Shown here: piece after piece, positions 1 to 7,678 of the stretch
Layout: every line of letters begins with the position of its first letter
Position numbering within the stretch: position 1 is the stretch's first letter
DNA from: an uncultured Collinsella sp.
Lineage (GTDB): Bacteria; Actinomycetota; Coriobacteriia; Coriobacteriales; Coriobacteriaceae
Reading direction: 5' to 3'
Assembly: GCA_900549135.1 (NCBI GenBank)
Contig: URNI01000036.1
Span: forward strand, 1-17,961
Length of the DNA: 17,961 nucleotides
Notes under the pieces: generated by a model
Databases searched by the model: none
What the model saw: the letters and a program-made list of their open reading frames with translations, nothing else
Told to the model about the DNA's origin: nothing
Program-made: the position numbers and the translations under genes

Positions 1-1988
1 CGCTCGACGGTCGGGCGGCAAGCAGCCTCGAGTTTGTCGTGCAGGGCGATCCATCCATAAACGAGGACGTGTATTCCTATACCTGCGAGGCACGCGCGGA
101 CGGTAAGAACTTGGCAACGGTTCGCCTATCGTGTGACCGCGAGCTCAAGGTCGGGGCGCACGCGCGTGTTATCGGTCGCGTTTCACGTTTTGAGAACGAT
201 GCATATGGACGATCGCGCGTGCTCCGAGGCGAGGTGCGCAAGGTTCAAGCCGTTCGGATTGTGTCGGTCGATGAGGGCTCTCCGGGGCCGCTGCTTCGAC
301 TGCGAAATGGGCTGCTTGCGTCCATCGCGCCTGCGACCGACCCGGCGCGTGCGCTCATAGCCGGTGTCGTCTGTGGTCGTTCGGCCGAGCTGCGCGCCCA
401 ACCGGCGGGCGACTGGTTTTCGGTGACGGGAACGGCGCATCTTATCGCTGTCTCGGGCAGCCATTTGGCTATCGTGGGGTTTGTAATCGAGGGTGTATTG
501 CAAAAGACTCGGTGTTCGCGTGGTCTTCAGCGGGCGATATTGGCGATAGCGCTTGTGGGCTACGCTGCCTTTACGGGCGCGTCTCCCTCGGCCGTGCGCG
601 CGTGCTGCATGGTGTTCGCGACGCTTGTCGTAAACGGCGCGGGGCGTCGCCGGCACGGCGCATCGGCTCTCTTCGTAACCATGTCCATCTTTGTGCTACT
701 GCGGCCGACGGTGCTGTTCGAGATGGGCTTTCAGCTTTCATGTGCCAGCGTTTTAGCCATTCTGTGCTTTTGCCCCTATGCGACCTACGCTTTGGGTGAG
801 CTGGGTGTGCCATCGGGCGTCGCCAGCATGCTTTCCGTCACGCTGTGCTCGCAACTGGCGACTCTTCCCATTACCATTCCCGCCTTCGGTACGTTCTCGC
901 TCATTGCTCCGTTGGCAAATGCGGTCATCGGTCCGGTGGTGAGCGTATTGCTTGCTGTGTTGATCGTGCTGGTTCCCTTTTCGCTCGTGGCACCGTTGCG
1001 GACTTGGGCGCTCGTTGTGCCTATGATTGCCGCCCGTTGCGCGCTGTTTTTCGAGCAGCTGTTTGCCGCCGTGCCGGGCGCATCCGTGAGTGCGCCGCCC
1101 GATAGCATGTGGATTTATCTAGTGCCGTGTTTGCTGACGGTTCTCTTAGTCTGGTGGCCGCGTCCCCGCGCACGTCCTATGGCGGTGGGGCTTGCGTGTC
1201 TGGTGCTCTTGGCTGCGATTCCGTACGTCTACTGGGATCGATTCGCTCCGCCTTCGGTGACGGTGCTCGATGTGGGCCAGGCCGATGCGATTCTTATCCG
1301 CCAGGGCGGCTCAGTAGCGCTCGTCGACTGCGGGCTCGATGAGCGCGTGGTGGCGGCGTTGGTTCGCAATAACGTGCACCATATCGATGCCGTCTTTGTG
1401 ACGCATTGGGATGAGGATCACTGGGGTGGTCTGCCTGCCGTGCTCGAACAGTTTTCGGTCGGAACGATTGCCGTGGCGGCGGATGCGCTGGAGGATGCTC
1501 CTGTTGAGGTATTGAACCGATCTGGCGTTGAGTATCGGCAGGTGCGCCGTGGGGATACGGTCGACATCGGCTCATTTTGTGCCCGCGTGTTGTGGCCGTT
1601 CGAGTCCGTAGATGGCGAGGGAAATGAGGACTCGCTTGTCCTGCTACTCTCTTATGTTCAGGAAGGCAAGAGCCTGCGTATGCTCCTCACTGGTGATGCC
1701 GAGCTCGACCAAGAACGGGAATTCGTGCAGGAGGTGGGGGATATCGATGTCCTTAAACTTGGGCATCACGGCTCCAAGGTTTCAGTCGATGGTGAGTTGC
1801 TGGACGTCCTTAGACCCGAGCTTTCCCTCGCGAGCGCCGGCAAGGGGAATCGATACGGTCATCCGTCGGATGCCTGCATCGATACCGTTCAGGAAGCGGG
1901 CGGTGCGTTCGCATGCACCATCGAACACGGTGATATCACCATCAGCCCGACCGCAAAGGGCTTTGCGATGCGATGCCAGCGACCGTGA
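1..1988 (+). CDS. comEC: ComEC/Rec2 competence DNA-uptake channel, 5' end cut by window
   Basis: Membrane channel protein that carries single-stranded DNA into the cytoplasm during transformation. The reading frame is open from base 3, so the gene begins upstream of the window; the GTG at 39 is probably internal. Counting from that GTG, the order is: an N-terminal DUF4131/OB-like region (about residues 1-75), the multi-membrane Competence domain with the family motif TGTAHLIAVSGSHLAIV (about 130-146) and the GFQLS motif (about 230), a run of hydrophobic helices to about 400, then a C-terminal metallo-beta-lactamase-like domain. That domain shows VLDVGQADA, the metal motif THWDEDHWGG (HxDxDH), LLTGDAE and LGHHGS. 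The last domain is thought to act as a nuclease on the incoming or non-transported strand. holA follows 78 bases downstream, as in Bacillus and Streptomyces. Whether the host is transformable cannot be judged, because the other com genes are not in view. Confidence 0.95.
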   Translation, partial: LDGRAASSLEFVVQGDPSINEDVYSYTCEARADGKNLATVRLSCDRELKVGAHARVIGRVSRFENDAYGRSRVLRGEVRKVQAVRIVSVDEGSPGPLLRLRNGLLASIAPATDPARALIAGVVCGRSAELRAQPAGDWFSVTGTAHLIAVSGSHLAIVGFVIEGVLQKTRCSRGLQRAILAIALVGYAAFTGASPSAVRACCMVFATLVVNGAGRRRHGASALFVTMSIFVLLRPTVLFEMGFQLSCASVLAILCFCPYATYALGELGVPSGVASMLSVTLCSQLATLPITIPAFGTFSLIAPLANAVIGPVVSVLLAVLIVLVPFSLVAPLRTWALVVPMIAARCALFFEQLFAAVPGASVSAPPDSMWIYLVPCLLTVLLVWWPRPRARPMAVGLACLVLLAAIPYVYWDRFAPPSVTVLDVGQADAILIRQGGSVALVDCGLDERVVAALVRNNVHHIDAVFVTHWDEDHWGGLPAVLEQFSVGTIAVAADALEDAPVEVLNRSGVEYRQVRRGDTVDIGSFCARVLWPFESVDGEGNEDSLVLLLSYVQEGKSLRMLLTGDAELDQEREFVQEVGDIDVLKLGHHGSKVSVDGELLDVLRPELSLASAGKGNRYGHPSDACIDTVQEAGGAFACTIEHGDITISPTAKGFAMRCQRP

Positions 1989-1996
1989 CGACGTCG

Positions 1997-2026
1997 TTGG
2001 CGTGTGGTGGGCCCCTGGGCTAGAAT
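1997..2026 (+). promoter_or_regulatory. Candidate promoter for holA
   Basis: A TAGAAT hexamer at 2021-2026 lies 18 bases after TTGGCG at 1997-2002 and 40 bases before the chosen holA start. The -10 is close to consensus and the -35 matches in only three positions. The position, just after the comEC stop codon, fits. The match is by eye, so holA could also be read through from comEC. Confidence 0.4.
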
Positions 2027-2066
2027 GGCACGGAACGAATACGAAGGCCTGCGGGAGGGGAGCGTA

Positions 2067-3029
2067 ATGTCCGAAACCGGTCTGCTGCCGGCATATCTGA
2101 TCGTCGGTACCGACGGCGTCAAGCGCGATCACGCCGTCTCGCGTATGAAGGCGCGTCTGGAAAAGTCGGGAATGGTCGAGTTCAACCTCGACGAGCGCGA
2201 TATGACCAAAGATCCCGATATCGAGTCGATCATCGGCTCGCTCAATACCTTTCCCATGGGTAGCGAGTTTCGCCTGGTGATCCTCGACGGCTGCTCCAAG
2301 CTTGCCAAGGCGGTCTCGGAACCGCTTGTCGAGTACCTCGCAAGTCCCAGCCCCACGACGGTCTGTCTCATTATCGCCGACTCACTTGCCAAGAATACGC
2401 GCCTGTATAAGGCAATCGCCAAGATCGACAAGAAGGCTATCGTCGACTGTTCGGGCACCAAGCGTTGGGAACTGCCGCGCCGCGTTCAGCAGATGGCGAC
2501 GCAGCACGGTAAGTCCATCTCGACGGCTGCTGCCGAGGAACTCGTCTCGCGTTCGGGCGAAAACACGCGCATGCTCGATAACGACCTGGCAAAGCTCGCC
2601 CAGATGGTCGAGGCGCCCCAGATTGAGCTTGCCGATGTGGAGCGCTGGATTGTACGTACGGCCGAGGTTCAACCCTGGGACTTTCTCAATGCAGTCTCGG
2701 CCCGTGACATGCGCCGCTCGCTCGAGCTCTTCAATCTACTGCCCGCCAAGAGCTACGTGTGGACGTACACATTGTTGTGCGGCCGCATTCGCGAGCTTAT
2801 CGTTGCCAAGGCGCTCGATGCGCGCGGACAGGGTCGTGAGCTGGCCGCAACGCTCAAACTCCAGTCCTGGCAGGTCAAGAATCACCTGACCTGGGCACGT
2901 CGCTTTTCGATGGCAGAGCTCGTCGCAGCGCTCGAGGGTGCCGTTGATGTGGAGCTCGCGCTCAAGGGTTCGGCCGATTCTGAGACCGCGCTTTTGCTCT
3001 GGATTACGAACATCTTGAGAAAATCGTGA
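2067..3029 (+). CDS. holA: DNA polymerase III delta subunit (clamp-loader wrench)
   Basis: The delta subunit opens the beta sliding clamp so that the clamp loader can place it on primed DNA. The 320-residue product starts MSETGLLPAYLIVGTDG and has the HolA layout: an N-terminal AAA+-like domain with a degenerate nucleotide site (VGTDGVKRD), the segment FRLVILDGCSKL followed by a VCLIIADS strand, and the helical C-terminal collar domain. Conserved patches include LDNDLAKLA and the WDFLNAVSARD segment. The length matches the usual 320-345 residues. An upstream in-frame GTG at 2004 would add 21 residues, but the ATG at 2067 has the purine-rich GGGAGGGG at 2053-2060 about six bases before it and aligns with the family start. 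Placement after comEC and before rpsT is widely conserved and supports the call, since HolA sequences diverge strongly. Confidence 0.93.
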   Translation: MSETGLLPAYLIVGTDGVKRDHAVSRMKARLEKSGMVEFNLDERDMTKDPDIESIIGSLNTFPMGSEFRLVILDGCSKLAKAVSEPLVEYLASPSPTTVCLIIADSLAKNTRLYKAIAKIDKKAIVDCSGTKRWELPRRVQQMATQHGKSISTAAAEELVSRSGENTRMLDNDLAKLAQMVEAPQIELADVERWIVRTAEVQPWDFLNAVSARDMRRSLELFNLLPAKSYVWTYTLLCGRIRELIVAKALDARGQGRELAATLKLQSWQVKNHLTWARRFSMAELVAALEGAVDVELALKGSADSETALLLWITNILRKS

Positions 3030-3078
3030 TGATACCTGCCTATTTGACAAATTCGTTCTATCCCTTTGAGGGGGAGCG

Positions 3079-3087
3079 TGCTATAGT
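3079..3087 (+). promoter_or_regulatory. Extended -10 promoter for rpsT
   Basis: TGCTATAGT at 3079-3087 is an extended -10 element (TGn followed by TATAGT). It predicts a start near 3094 and a leader of about 70 bases before rpsT. A perfect TTGACA lies at 3044-3049, but 32 bases upstream of the -10, too far to pair with it. No TATAAT-like box lies at the right distance from that TTGACA, so the extended -10 is the better candidate. Confidence 0.55.
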
Positions 3088-3097
3088 AGGCGCTTGC

Positions 3098-3135
3098 ATG
3101 ACCTCACCGTGTCTCAGAGGTGTCATACATTTTTT
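3098..3135 (+). promoter_or_regulatory. Hairpin plus T-run in rpsT leader, possible attenuator
   Basis: ATGA+CCTC at 3098-3105 can pair with GAGG (3117-3120) and TCAT (3123-3126), giving eight pairs with a two-base bulge (TG, 3121-3122) and an 11-base loop. A run of six T follows at 3130-3135. This looks like a weak intrinsic terminator placed inside the rpsT leader. It could end holA transcripts, or act as an attenuator or binding site for S20 feedback. The stem is modest and separated from the T-run by three bases, so its function is uncertain. Confidence 0.35.
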
Positions 3136-3162
3136 GCAAGGAACTCGAAAGGAACTCCAGAA

Positions 3163-3429
3163 GTGGCAAACATCAAGTCTCAGAAGAAGCGTATCCGCAC
3201 CAATGAGGCAGCTCGCATGCGTAACAAGGCTGTCAAGTCCGAGCTCAAGACGCTGACCAAGCACGTCCAGTCCGCCGTCGCCGAGGGCGACGCCGAGAAG
3301 GCCCAGGCTGCCCTCAAGACCGTCACCAAGCGTCTCGACATGGCTGCCGCCAAGCATGTTATCCACAAGAACCAGGCTTCCAACCGCAAGTCCGGTCTTG
3401 CCAAGCTCGTGAACAGCATCAACGCCTAA
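3163..3429 (+). CDS. rpsT: 30S ribosomal protein S20
   Basis: A primary 16S rRNA-binding protein of the small subunit. The 88-residue basic product begins with GTG and reads VANIKSQKKRIRTNEAAR, the hallmark start of S20 (usually MANIKSQKKR). The rest is the typical alanine/lysine-rich three-helix bundle, ending ASNRKSGLAKLVNSINA. A longer in-frame reading from 3094 would add 23 residues unrelated to the family and is rejected. AAAGGA at 3148-3153 serves as ribosome binding site. S20 in E. coli also uses a non-AUG start (UUG), which is tied to its autoregulation; the GTG here may be comparable, but that is inference. The gene is transcribed as a short unit between its own promoter and a strong terminator. 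Confidence 0.96.
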   Translation: MANIKSQKKRIRTNEAARMRNKAVKSELKTLTKHVQSAVAEGDAEKAQAALKTVTKRLDMAAAKHVIHKNQASNRKSGLAKLVNSINA

Positions 3430-3463
3430 GTTGTAAATTTCACACCAAACAGATTACGCGCAT

Positions 3464-3500
3464 AAATGGAGCCTGTTTTATGGAACAGGCTCCATTTTTT
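3464..3500 (+). terminator. Strong intrinsic terminator after rpsT
   Basis: A perfect 14-base-pair inverted repeat (3464-3477 with 3484-3497) encloses the six-base loop TTATGG, and the T-run reaches 3500. It lies 34 bases after the rpsT stop and 25 bases before the lepA start, so it separates the two transcription units cleanly. Confidence 0.93.
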
Positions 3501-3512
3501 GTACCGCTCGGG

Positions 3513-3518
3513 TAAGAT
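3513..3518 (+). promoter_or_regulatory. Candidate -10 box for lepA, predicting a leaderless mRNA
   Basis: TAAGAT at 3513-3518 ends seven bases before the lepA ATG at 3526. Transcription would therefore begin at or next to the start codon. No convincing -35 is visible, because that position falls in the rpsT terminator. The preceding bases CCGCTCGGGTA (3504-3514) recur exactly before the candidate -10 of the membrane J-protein gene. Confidence 0.4.
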
Positions 3519-3525
3519 AGTCCGC

Positions 3526-5337
3526 ATGAATACTTCAATTGACATTTCCCACATCCGCAACTTCTCGATCGTTGCGCACATCGACCATGGCAAGTCCACG
3601 ATCAGTGACCGCATCCTCGAGCTCACCCATACCGTCGACGAGCGCGACATGGAGTCGCAGCTGCTCGACACCATGGATATCGAGCGCGAGCGCGGCATCA
3701 CAATCAAGTCCAATGCCGTTCGCGTGTCCTATGACGCCGACGATGGCGAGACGTATCAGTTCAATCTGATCGATACGCCGGGCCACGTGGACTTTACCTA
3801 TGAGGTCTCGCGCTCGCTGGCAGCCTGTGAGGGCGCGGTGCTCGTTGTCGACGCCACGCAGGGCGTTGAGGCGCAGACCGTCTCTAACGCGACGCTCGCC
3901 ATGAACGCCAATCTGGACATTGTGCCGGCCATCAACAAGATCGACCTGCCTTCGGCTCATCCCGACGAGGTTAAGACCGAGATCGAGGATGACCTGGCGA
4001 TCCCTGCCGATGATGCCGTGTGCGTCTCGGGCAAGACCGGCGAGGGCATCCACGATCTGCTGGAGTCCATTGTCTTTCTGATCTCTCCGCCCAAGGGCGA
4101 TGCGAATGCACCGCTTAAGGCACTCATTCTGGATTCATACTTCGACGAGTATCGTGGCGTCGTCGCCACGGTGCGCATCTTTGACGGCTCCATCAAAAAG
4201 GGCGATACCCTGCGCATGATGCAGGCAAAGGGCGACTTTTTGGTCGATGGCGTGGGCGTCAAGCGTCCCGCCGAGACTCCGGTTGACGCGCTGACGGTCG
4301 GCGAGGTCGGTTACGTGGTCACGGGCCTGAAGGACCCCGAGGCCGTTCGCGTGGGCGATACCCTCACGTGGGCGTCGAATCCCTGCCCCGAGCCGCTTCC
4401 CGGCTACCGCGAGGCCAAGCCCATGGTCTATACGGGCCTGTTCCCGATCGATAACAAGGACTACGAGAACCTGCGTGACGCGCTCGATAAGCTGCACGTC
4501 AACGACCCGTCGTTGGTGTGGGAGCCCGAGACCTCGGTGGCGCTCGGCTTTGGTTTCCGCGTGGGCTTCTTGGGCCTGCTGCATATGGAGGTCGTTAAGG
4601 AGCGCCTGGAGCGTGAGTTCAATCTTGACCTCATTGCCACGAGCCCTTCGGTGGACTATCACGTCTACAAGACTGACGGCGAGATGATTGATGTCCGCAG
4701 CCCGCAGGATCTGCCCGAGGCCACGCGCATCGAGCGTATCGAGGAACCCTACCTCAAGGCAAAGATCATCTGCCCGCCTGAGTACACGGGTGCCGTCATG
4801 CAGCTCGCTATCGAGCACCGCGGCGTTACGACCGACATGATCCACCTGACGAGCAAATCGGTCGAGATGCGCTTCGATATGCCGCTCGCCGAGCTCATCT
4901 TGGACTTCTTTGACCAGCTTAAGAGCCGTACCAAGGGCTATGCCTCGCTCGACTACGAGTTCAACGAGTACCGTCCCTCCGAGCTTGTGAAGCTCGATAT
5001 CTTGCTTTCGGGCGACGAGGTGGACGCGCTGTCGTTTATCGTCCATAAGGACAAGGCTTATGGCCTGGCCCGTGGTCTGTGCGACAAACTTAAGGAGATC
5101 ATCCCGCGTCAGCTGTTCGAGGTGCCCATCCAGGGTGCTATTGGCAACAAGATCATTGCCCGCTCCACCGTCAAGGCGCGTCGCAAGGACGTGCTTGCCA
5201 AGTGCTACGGCGGCGATATCTCGCGTAAGCGCAAGCTGCTCGAGAAGCAGAAAGAGGGCAAGAAGCGCATGAAGGCCATCGGATCGGTCGAGGTCCCGCA
5301 GGAGGCCTTTATGGCGATCCTCAAGGTGGACGAGTAG
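3526..5337 (+). CDS. lepA: Elongation factor 4, ribosome-associated translational GTPase
   Basis: EF4/LepA is a translational GTPase implicated in back-translocation, in handling stalled ribosomes and in 30S biogenesis. The 603-residue product has the G1 motif AHIDHGKST near residues 18-26, the switch I segment ERERGITIKSN, the G3 motif DTPGHVDF, the G4 motif NKID and SGK at the G5 site (most relatives have SAK). Domains II and III, the EF-G-like domain V and the LepA-specific C-terminal domain follow, ending in a lysine-rich stretch and VEVPQEAFMAIL. Length is normal. An in-frame ATG at 3466 is rejected because it lies within the rpsT terminator hairpin. The ATG at 3526 matches the family start but has no Shine-Dalgarno sequence upstream. 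dus begins four bases after the stop, so lepA heads the lepA-dus-hemW operon. Confidence 0.97.
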   Translation: MNTSIDISHIRNFSIVAHIDHGKSTISDRILELTHTVDERDMESQLLDTMDIERERGITIKSNAVRVSYDADDGETYQFNLIDTPGHVDFTYEVSRSLAACEGAVLVVDATQGVEAQTVSNATLAMNANLDIVPAINKIDLPSAHPDEVKTEIEDDLAIPADDAVCVSGKTGEGIHDLLESIVFLISPPKGDANAPLKALILDSYFDEYRGVVATVRIFDGSIKKGDTLRMMQAKGDFLVDGVGVKRPAETPVDALTVGEVGYVVTGLKDPEAVRVGDTLTWASNPCPEPLPGYREAKPMVYTGLFPIDNKDYENLRDALDKLHVNDPSLVWEPETSVALGFGFRVGFLGLLHMEVVKERLEREFNLDLIATSPSVDYHVYKTDGEMIDVRSPQDLPEATRIERIEEPYLKAKIICPPEYTGAVMQLAIEHRGVTTDMIHLTSKSVEMRFDMPLAELILDFFDQLKSRTKGYASLDYEFNEYRPSELVKLDILLSGDEVDALSFIVHKDKAYGLARGLCDKLKEIIPRQLFEVPIQGAIGNKIIARSTVKARRKDVLAKCYGGDISRKRKLLEKQKEGKKRMKAIGSVEVPQEAFMAILKVDE

Positions 5338-5341
5338 GTCT

Positions 5342-6385
5342 ATGGCGCTTTCTGAATACAGCAAGCGGCTGCTGGGCGCTTATGCTGAGCAGCCGTTCCT
5401 TATGGCTCCCATGGCGGGCGTGACCGACCCTGCCTACCGCATCATGTGCCGCCGCCGCGGTGCCAACCTTGCCTACAGCGAGATGGTGAGCGTGGCGGGC
5501 CTTGCCTATGCCAGCAACAAGACCTGGCGCCTGGTGCTACCGGCCGACGAGGAGCAGCAGATTTGCGTGCAGCTCTTTGGCTCCAAGCCCGATCAGTTTG
5601 CGAGCGCCGTCGCCGCCGTCGAGGAGCGCGTTGGCGATCGCCTGTCGCTCATCGACATCAACATGGCCTGTCCTGCCCGCAAGGTTGTCACCAAGGGCGA
5701 GGGCTCGGCCCTTATGCGCACGCCCGATTTGGCCGAGAAGATCGTCGAGGCCACGGTGGGCGCGGCTCACGTGCCCGTGACCGTAAAGATCCGCAAGGGC
5801 TTTTACGCCGAGGACCGTAATGCCGCAACGTTTGCCCAGATGCTCGAAGGGGCGGGCGCCTCCGCAGTTGCCGTGCACGGTCGTTGTGCCACGCAGCTCT
5901 ATACGGGGCAGGCCGATTGGTCTGTCGTCGATGAGGTCGCAGATGCTGTCGAGATTCCCGTGATTGGTTCGGGCGATGTGTTCTGCGCCGAGGATGCCGC
6001 GGAGCATCTGCGCAGTTCTGGTGCCAGCGCGGTGTTTATCGCGCGCGGCATCTACGGTAATCCCTGGGTGTTCGGTGATGCTCGCGCCCTTGCGCTCGAT
6101 GGCATACCGGTGCCGGCGCGCAGCTCCGTCGAGCGCCTGGACGCCCTGCGTGAACACCTAACGCTGACGCACGAGCTTCTGCCGCTCATGTCGCGTGCCC
6201 GCACGTACGCAAGCTGGTACTTAAAAGGCATGCCCCATGCCGCCGCTTGGCGTGCCCATGTGGTGCGCTGTTCCACATACGAGGAGTTTATGGTGCTGGT
6301 CGATGAGATCGAGCGCGATGTGGTGGCCTGCGAGGCCGCACTTGCCGCCGGCGAATCGGTGCCCCCTCATCCGCTGGAGGCTTAA
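5342..6385 (+). CDS. dus: tRNA-dihydrouridine synthase, DusB/NifR3-like
   Basis: An FMN enzyme that reduces specific uridines in tRNA to dihydrouridine. The 347-residue protein has the N-terminal TIM-barrel FMN motif LMAPMAGVTD (20-29), the active-site segment DINMACPARKVVTKGEGSAL with the catalytic cysteine at 110, the VTVKIRKGF strand, VHGRCATQLYTGQADW and the phosphate-binding GSGDVF and ARGIYGNPWVF segments. A helical C-terminal domain follows. The pattern resembles the DusB/NifR3 branch, but the subfamily is less certain than the activity. The family usually has GCP at the active site; here it is ACP, with the cysteine kept. The ATG is four bases past the lepA stop, with AAGGTGGA (5323-5330) inside the lepA end as its binding site, so it is translated from the lepA message. 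A dus between lepA and hemW is not the usual Gram-positive order. Confidence 0.93.
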   Translation: MALSEYSKRLLGAYAEQPFLMAPMAGVTDPAYRIMCRRRGANLAYSEMVSVAGLAYASNKTWRLVLPADEEQQICVQLFGSKPDQFASAVAAVEERVGDRLSLIDINMACPARKVVTKGEGSALMRTPDLAEKIVEATVGAAHVPVTVKIRKGFYAEDRNAATFAQMLEGAGASAVAVHGRCATQLYTGQADWSVVDEVADAVEIPVIGSGDVFCAEDAAEHLRSSGASAVFIARGIYGNPWVFGDARALALDGIPVPARSSVERLDALREHLTLTHELLPLMSRARTYASWYLKGMPHAAAWRAHVVRCSTYEEFMVLVDEIERDVVACEAALAAGESVPPHPLEA

Positions 6386-6387
6386 GG

Positions 6388-7620
6388 GTGGCCGTTACCG
6401 CGCTGTACGTGCACGTGCCGTTTTGCGCTCAAAAGTGCCGGTACTGCGACTTTGACTCGCGCAGTTTTGCTCCGTGCGACCTGAGCGCTGCGCTCGATGC
6501 CTATTTTGAGCAGTTGTACGCGCGCCTCGATGCTTTTGGCAAAGCTGGGGCCCTTGACCAGATCCGCACCGTCTATGTTGGCGGCGGTACGCCGTCGCTG
6601 GCGGGGGAGCGCTTGGTGGAGCTGGCGCGGCGTATTCGTGCGTCGTGCGCCCCTGTTGAGTTTACCTGCGAGGCCAATCCTGAGTCGCTGACCGCCGAGC
6701 TTGCCGCTGCGCTTGCCAAGGTTGGTGTCACACGCGTCTCTCTGGGCGTGCAAACGCTCGATAACACCGAACTTACCGCCATCGGCCGTATTCACGATGC
6801 CGATCGGGCGCTCGCTGCCATCGCGACGGTCAAGAACGCTGGGCTTGACGTGTCGTGCGACCTTATGTGCGGACTTCCCGGGCAAACCGCATCGAGTTGG
6901 AAGCGCACGCTCGATGGCGTGCTCGCGGCGGCTCCACATCATGTGTCGGTCTACCCGCTTACGCTCGAGGAGGGGACGCCCCTTTATCGCATGGCGTGCC
7001 GCGACGAGTCGCTCGAGCCTGATGAGGATTTTCAGGCCGCCTGCATGGATGTGGCGCGTGAGCGTCTGGGTGCGGCCGGTTATCACCCCTATGAGGTGGC
7101 AAGCTATGCGCTCGACGGGCATGAGTGCGCCCATAACATTGCCTACTGGACCGGACGGGGCTACCTGGGCCTGGGTCGTTCTGCCGCGGGCATGCTCGAC
7201 GCCGAGGATTTCGATCGCTTGGCCGGACTGTTTTCCGACGTGCCTGCTCGCGGCGATGCGTATCGCGTTCGCCTGGTGCAACGTGACGATGACGCGACGG
7301 CGTTCGAGGCCGAATATCTGTCGCAGCGCGAGGCAGCGGCCGAAGACCTGATGCTTGCTTGCCGCATGACGCGCGGTGTCGCGTCCGACCTGTTGATTCG
7401 CGTGGCTCGTGTCATCCCGGCCGATGAGCTGACAGCTGCTTGCGATCGCGTGCTCGAATTGGGTCTTGCCACATGGGTGCCCGAGACGCTCGGGGTCCAT
7501 GAGGGACCCTTCACTTCGGCAGATGTCGTCGCGGGCCATGTTCGAGCTCGTTTAGCACCGACACACCTGGGCTGGCTCGATGGAAATGTTCTGTTCGAGC
7601 TGTTTTGGGATCTAGCTTAG
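6388..7620 (+). CDS. hemW: HemW-type radical SAM protein (heme chaperone, HemN-like)
   Basis: A radical SAM protein related to coproporphyrinogen III dehydrogenase. Characterised HemW proteins bind heme and deliver it to respiratory enzymes rather than oxidising coproporphyrinogen. The 410-residue product begins with GTG, two bases after the dus stop, with TGGAGG at 6375-6380. The opening LYVHVPFCAQKCRYCDFDS carries the 4Fe-4S motif Cys13-x3-Cys17-x2-Cys20. The residue pair after the last cysteine is Asp-Phe, whereas true HemN has a further cysteine there, which favours HemW. Also visible are VGGGTPS, FTCEANPESLT, VSLGVQT, DLMCGLPGQT and the C-terminal HemN_C-like domain ending LFELFWDLA. A hemW downstream of lepA is conserved in Firmicutes and actinobacteria. 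Confidence 0.93.
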   Translation: MAVTALYVHVPFCAQKCRYCDFDSRSFAPCDLSAALDAYFEQLYARLDAFGKAGALDQIRTVYVGGGTPSLAGERLVELARRIRASCAPVEFTCEANPESLTAELAAALAKVGVTRVSLGVQTLDNTELTAIGRIHDADRALAAIATVKNAGLDVSCDLMCGLPGQTASSWKRTLDGVLAAAPHHVSVYPLTLEEGTPLYRMACRDESLEPDEDFQAACMDVARERLGAAGYHPYEVASYALDGHECAHNIAYWTGRGYLGLGRSAAGMLDAEDFDRLAGLFSDVPARGDAYRVRLVQRDDDATAFEAEYLSQREAAAEDLMLACRMTRGVASDLLIRVARVIPADELTAACDRVLELGLATWVPETLGVHEGPFTSADVVAGHVRARLAPTHLGWLDGNVLFELFWDLA

Positions 7621-7630
7621 GCCGCTCGGG

Positions 7631-7636
7631 TAGAAT
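7631..7636 (+). promoter_or_regulatory. Candidate -10 box before the membrane J-protein gene
   Basis: TAGAAT at 7631-7636 is preceded by CCGCTCGGG, identical to the sequence before the lepA -10. A TTGGGA at 7605-7610 is a possible -35, but the 20-base spacing is long. A second AT-rich block, TATATA, sits at 7645-7650. The leader before the ATG at 7679 would be about 35 bases. Confidence 0.4.
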
Positions 7637-7678
7637 TACCGGAATATATACGCTGCTGTGAGCAGGAGGTTGCCGCGC

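Noticed and set aside
3044..3049. Perfect TTGACA as the -35 of the rpsT promoter.
   Set aside because: It is 32 bases from the TATAGT -10, and no alternative -10 lies 16-18 bases downstream of it.
3466..3525. Earlier in-frame ATG that would lengthen LepA by 20 residues.
   Set aside because: It lies within the rpsT terminator stem and has no ribosome binding site; the added residues do not match LepA N-termini.
4135..5364. Long minus-strand open frame opposite lepA, and similar ones opposite hemW, dnaJ, mtaB, phoH and era.
   Set aside because: Same codon-bias artefact; each lies wholly over a well-supported gene and shows no family motifs or ribosome binding site of its own.
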